NCBI GenBank assembly: GCA_937900415.1 | Contig: CALCEY010000015.1 | Span: 149,543-213,542, forward strand | Reading direction: 5' to 3' | From: an uncultured Clostridia bacterium | GTDB lineage: Bacteria > Bacillota > Clostridia > Peptostreptococcales > Anaerovoracaceae | DNA: 64,000 nt | Shown here: positions 61,569 through 64,000 of the stretch, piece by piece | Numbering within the stretch: the first letter of the stretch is position 1 | Layout: each line of letters starts with the position of its first letter | Notes under the pieces: generated by a model | The model's input: only the letters and a program-made list of their open reading frames with translations | Database searches by the model: none | Told to the model about the DNA's origin: nothing | Position numbers and translations under genes: made by a program

Positions 61569-61887
61569 TATACATTCGATATTGATAGTTGCCGTTTCAG
61601 CCATAGTTACCGCTGCGCTGAGATTCCTGCCATTTTTGATTTTCGGAGGAAATAAAGAAACGCCTCTTGTCGTCACATATCTCGGAGGAGTTCTCCCTTA
61701 TGCGATAATGGGAATGTTGATAGTGTTCTGCCTTAAGGAAGTCTCTTTTATTGAAGCTCCTTACGGAGTGCCAGAGCTTATATCTTGTCTGATTGTTGTA
61801 GCGCTTCATGTGTGGAAACGAAACACCTTGTTAAGCGTAGCAGGAGGGACTGTGTGCTATATGACGTTGCTTCAGGTAGTATTTTAA
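61561..61887 (+). CDS. azlD: AzlD family branched-chain amino acid exporter subunit
   Basis: 108 residues with four TM segments; RFLPFLIFGG, TPLVVTYLGGVLPYAIMGMLIVFCLK and TLLSVAGGTVCYMTLLQ match AzlD. Small partner of AzlC; last gene of the nuclease-NUDIX-WYL-azlCD unit. Confidence 0.92.
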   Translation: MDNIHSILIVAVSAIVTAALRFLPFLIFGGNKETPLVVTYLGGVLPYAIMGMLIVFCLKEVSFIEAPYGVPELISCLIVVALHVWKRNTLLSVAGGTVCYMTLLQVVF

Positions 61888-61948
61888 GGACAAGGAGTAA
61901 TGCATGACGTATGCTTCGACTGCCTCGGTTACATAGGATAAACTATGT

Positions 61949-61985
61949 CGCAGAGTATTAGTATTACGCTGCGGTATTTTTATTT
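61949..61985 (+). terminator. intrinsic terminator after azlD
   Basis: cgcag...ctgcg stem with inner agta/tatt pairs, followed by TATTTTTATTTTTT. Confidence 0.65.
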
Positions 61986-62073
61986 TTTGCTTAAGCGGAG
62001 CAAAGTCCTGATTATAGGTCTTATGTTGATATAAGATAAGTTTATAAAAAGAATAAAATCAGGAGGCGTTAAA

Positions 62074-62163
62074 ATGAAAAATTTTAAAAATGGAATATTA
62101 CAGCTTTTAGTCGTAACGCTTATTTTTGCTCCGGTGGTACATATAGCGAATATCATGTATTAA
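62074..62163 (+). CDS. 29-residue hydrophobic peptide, unknown
   Basis: Strong RBS (caggaggcg) and ATG at good spacing. MKNFKNG head, then one hydrophobic helix (ILQLLVVTLIFAPVV) and a short HIANIMY end. It resembles small single-TM peptides or type I toxin peptides in form only. No antisense RNA partner is evident. It is the only supported gene in the 557-nt gap between azlD and the TIR gene. Confidence 0.55.
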   Translation: MKNFKNGILQLLVVTLIFAPVVHIANIMY

Positions 62164-62323
62164 GCTGTGATGTCTGCCCGGAAAAGACTGGAAGTTCTAA
62201 AGCCATTTCATCTTCAAAATTATTTTATTTCTGATGAAAACATCTGATTACGATAAGGCCGTATGCAAAGCTGAAATTTTATTTTGCTTTTTGAAATGTG
62301 ACATTTTGTTGCGGATTCGAGTC

Positions 62324-62352
62324 TTGTTAGGCTGCCGTAAGAGTGCTAAAAT
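62324..62352 (+). promoter_or_regulatory. promoter of the TIR-domain gene
   Basis: TTGTTA (62324-62329), 17-nt spacer, extended -10 TGC-TAAAAT (62347-62352), about 90 nt before the start codon. Confidence 0.65.
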
Positions 62353-62444
62353 TGAATAGGAAATATCTGTCGGATATTGATGAAAATTAAAGCACATCAA
62401 CAAAAAAATATAAAACAGGCAGACCGGAGAGGTAGCTTTAAAGA

Positions 62445-63014
62445 ATGAGGCAAGATAAGATCAATGTTTTTCTGTCATATTGCAGGCTTAACAGCGTTAT
62501 AGCCGACAGGGTCTGCGAATATTTCGCAGACAGAAGAGAAGTGGAAATACATAGAGATGTAAAGGAACTGCACAGTTGGGACAGTATAAAGGAATACATG
62601 GGATATATAGACGAAGCGGATTATGCGGTTCTTTTGATTTCGGAGGAATATCTGAAATCTCCAAACTGTATGTACGAGGTTCTTGAGGTGATGCGCAATA
62701 TGAAATACAGAGAAAAGATATTGCCGGTAGTTATAGAAAGAAATATTTATACTTCCATAGGAAGAGCCAGATATGTGAGATACTGGAAAGAACAGTTTGA
62801 GGCCCTGCGGAGAGAGCTTGCGGATCTTGAGCCGTATGAATTGGGACGGCTGGGAGACGACTTGAAAAAAATCAATGAAATTAAGAGCAATATAGCTGAA
62901 TTTTTAGACGCAGTGGCCGATATGAACAATCCTGCGGAAATGGACGCCTGTATTGCGATGGAAAAAGCTTTTTTTGCATCGGCAGAAAAGAGAGGACTTC
63001 GCGATAATGATTGA
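62445..63014 (+). CDS. stand-alone TIR-domain protein
   Basis: 189 residues. Residues ~5-140 form a TIR domain: INVFLSYCRLNSVIADRVCE (betaA/box 1), VEIHRDVKELHSWDSIKEYM, ADYAVLLISEEYLKSPNC (box 2 area) and MYEVLEVM, with E78 in the place of the catalytic Glu of NAD-cleaving TIRs. The rest is helical and charged. Bacterial TIR proteins act as NADase or cyclic-ADPR-making effectors in antiphage systems (for example the ThsB part of Thoeris), or have other roles. No ThsA or other partner is within the window. RBS gagagg. Confidence 0.85.
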   Translation: MRQDKINVFLSYCRLNSVIADRVCEYFADRREVEIHRDVKELHSWDSIKEYMGYIDEADYAVLLISEEYLKSPNCMYEVLEVMRNMKYREKILPVVIERNIYTSIGRARYVRYWKEQFEALRRELADLEPYELGRLGDDLKKINEIKSNIAEFLDAVADMNNPAEMDACIAMEKAFFASAEKRGLRDND

Positions 63015-63136
63015 GCGCTTGATGGATTAAGCGCTTGAGTAATTAGGAGCGGCGTAAAACAGGAGGAAAATAAAAGAAATCGCACCGTTCTTTCCGCGTG
63101 AAGAGAGAACAAGACTTCTTGTGCAACCGTAAAAGC

Positions 63137-63162
63137 CCGGGCGCCTTTATAAAGGCGCCCGG
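63137..63162. terminator. perfect palindromic terminator between the TIR gene and the CotJC remnant
   Basis: ccgggcgccttta and its exact complement (13-bp arms). On the minus strand the stem is followed by GCTTTTACGG, so it mainly serves the CotJC fragment; on the plus strand the tail is not T-rich. Confidence 0.6.
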
Positions 63163-63172
63163 AATAAATCTA

Positions 63173-63379
63173 TTATTTTTTGTCGAATTCAGGATTGAAA
63201 GCGTAAAAGTTCTTTTTATCCAGATTATCTTGAATTATTCTAAGGCCTTCACCGAAACGCTGATAGTGGACGATTTCACGTTCTCTGAGGAAACGAATCG
63301 GATCTATAACGTCAGGGTCGTCAGCCATACGGAGAATGTTGTCGTATGTCAGGCGTGCTTTTTGCTCCGCTGCAATCAT
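63173..63379 (-). pseudogene. truncated manganese catalase/CotJC gene (C-terminal fragment)
   Basis: 68 residues, starting IAAEQKARLTYDNILRMADD, then DPIRFLREREIVHYQRFGEG and a KKNFYAFNPEFDKK end. These are the last part of CotJC/Mn-catalase ferritin-like proteins (about 190-280 residues), including the metal-ligand Glu/His in the REREIVHYQRFGE helix. The upstream ~130+ residues are missing. The frame runs only a few codons past 63379 before meeting the recombinase gene, which ends at 63397. Most likely cut by insertion of the mobile element. Confidence 0.85.
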
Positions 63380-63396
63380 ATAAGAACAACTTTTGA

Positions 63397-64000
63397 TTAA
63401 AAGTTCCAGTGAATTTCAATCGGAACGTCCCTTGTTCCCGGAATACGTTTGCCGACAGATATATAATCAATCAGCGTTTCCACAATCTCGCGGGTAAGGT
63501 GTTCCAAGTTGGTGTATTGTTCAATCAGTTCGCGGCGATTGTCGCCCGCCGCAATTTTTTCGTCGAGTTCGGCTAATTGCTTTTCTCCGTCAGCAATCAT
63601 ACGTTCCAAACGATCACGCTCTGTGGTGAAGCCTTTTGACATATCCACATAATCGCTTTCGGAAATAAGCCCTTTTACCTTATCCAGATAAAGTTCCCGA
63701 ATACCTTTTGAATATTCACCAATTTTTTTCTGATAAGCGGTAATGTCAGAGAACAGACGCTTTTTTTGTCCTTGCAAGTTATCACAAACTTCAATGTTCT
63801 GTTCTAATTCATCTTTGTCAAGATACTCCGCAGCCAAACGGTTCAGCTCGTCAATTACCATTTTTTCCAGTTTGTCAACGGAAATAAAAGAGCCTATACA
63901 AGCGTCCTTTGCTACATGGCGGTTAGAGCATTGAAGATAATGTTTATTGTGATTTTTGGAAGAACGCATTGTATAACCGCAGTTCGCACAACGGGCTTTT
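63397..64000 (-). CDS. large serine recombinase, C-terminal part (rest outside window)
   Basis: Open to the window edge; about 200 residues visible. Starts (at the edge) with the zinc-ribbon CANCGYTMRSSKN, with later C and H in YLQCSNRHVAKDACIG, followed by a long coiled coil (~45-150 of the visible part; KKRLFSDITAYQKKIGEYSK and similar) and the ending DVPIEIHWNF. This is the recombinase zinc-beta-ribbon and coiled-coil domain of large serine recombinases carried by phages and Tn/ICE elements. The catalytic N-terminus lies outside. Its end abuts the truncated CotJC gene, so the element border is here. Confidence 0.92.
   Translation of the reverse strand, partial: KARCANCGYTMRSSKNHNKHYLQCSNRHVAKDACIGSFISVDKLEKMVIDELNRLAAEYLDKDELEQNIEVCDNLQGQKKRLFSDITAYQKKIGEYSKGIRELYLDKVKGLISESDYVDMSKGFTTERDRLERMIADGEKQLAELDEKIAAGDNRRELIEQYTNLEHLTREIVETLIDYISVGKRIPGTRDVPIEIHWNF

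Noticed and set aside
63098..63400. 100-codon plus-strand frame between the TIR gene and the recombinase
   Set aside because: It is antisense to the CotJC fragment, whose residues match a known family; the plus-strand translation does not.
1..64000. CRISPR arrays, tRNA and rRNA genes, insertion sequences
   Set aside because: No spaced direct repeats, tRNA T-loop/acceptor patterns, rRNA-like stretches or transposase frames were seen. The only mobile-element gene is the serine recombinase at the right edge.

Overview
This window looks like chromosomal DNA of an anaerobic, endospore-forming, amino-acid-fermenting Clostridia (Firmicutes). Spore genes (cwlJ-gerQ, a SpoVAF/GerA-type germination protein, pdaA, a CotJC/Mn-catalase remnant), an [FeFe] hydrogenase, 4Fe-4S enzymes and a Stickland-type glycine reductase module with an in-frame UGA (selenocysteine) support this. 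Base composition appears intermediate (roughly mid-40s % GC by eye). An amino-acid-fermenting family such as Anaerovoracaceae is plausible but is only inference. No tRNA, rRNA or CRISPR array was seen.

Layout. 1-7.4 kb: 3' end of a MATE exporter; operon DUF1847 - amidohydrolase - NhaC antiporter - two-TM protein; on the minus strand an aldo/keto reductase with ferredoxin tail and an EamA exporter; then a DUF134 regulator with a NifX-like metal/cofactor-binding protein. 7.5-13.7 kb: a fused FHA-FtsW/RodA protein overlapping a class B penicillin-binding protein, followed by an OmpR-type two-component system. 13.7-21 kb: group B-like [FeFe] hydrogenase, nadE, YhaM-type nuclease, a short CCA/poly(A)-polymerase-family gene, an N-terminally short RecD2-like helicase and comF. 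21-27 kb: a structured RNA (probably the raiA motif) and hpf with a decayed NhaC fragment between them; then a sigma-54-type promoter, an M19 dipeptidase, another NhaC antiporter and a sigma-54 activator. 27-34.6 kb: cdaA-cdaR-glmM-glmS (c-di-AMP and amino-sugar synthesis), ahcY, a YwlG-family gene and a 33-residue hydrophobic peptide.

34.6-51.6 kb: gltX, a spore germination protein, a long-chain acyl-CoA ligase, an ECF sigma factor with its partner, gerQ-cwlJ, an LtaS-like sulfatase-fold protein, a LysR regulator, an esterase, an EEP-family phosphohydrolase, rlmD and a cation diffusion facilitator. 51.8-55.1 kb: a single-aptamer glycine riboswitch ahead of grdX, a GrdE-type proprotein and a GrdB-type selenoprotein. 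55.2-62 kb: gap, an MFS transporter, pdaA, a secreted nuclease, NUDIX, a WYL regulator and azlCD. 62-64 kb: a 29-residue peptide, a stand-alone TIR-domain protein, a truncated CotJC/Mn-catalase gene, and the C-terminal part of a large serine recombinase whose end abuts the truncated gene. This marks one end of an integrated mobile element that continues past the window.

Themes. Peptide and amino-acid catabolism recurs: two operons each pair a metal-dependent TIM-barrel hydrolase with an NhaC-family antiporter, a third NhaC copy is decayed, and a glycine reductase module is under glycine-riboswitch control. The strongest leads are the sigma-54 circuit on the dipeptidase-antiporter pair, the riboswitch-grdX-grdE-grdB(Sec) unit that lacks grdA/C/D nearby, the FHA-FtsW fusion, the paired truncations at the CCA/RecD2 junction, and the TIR gene beside an integrated element.
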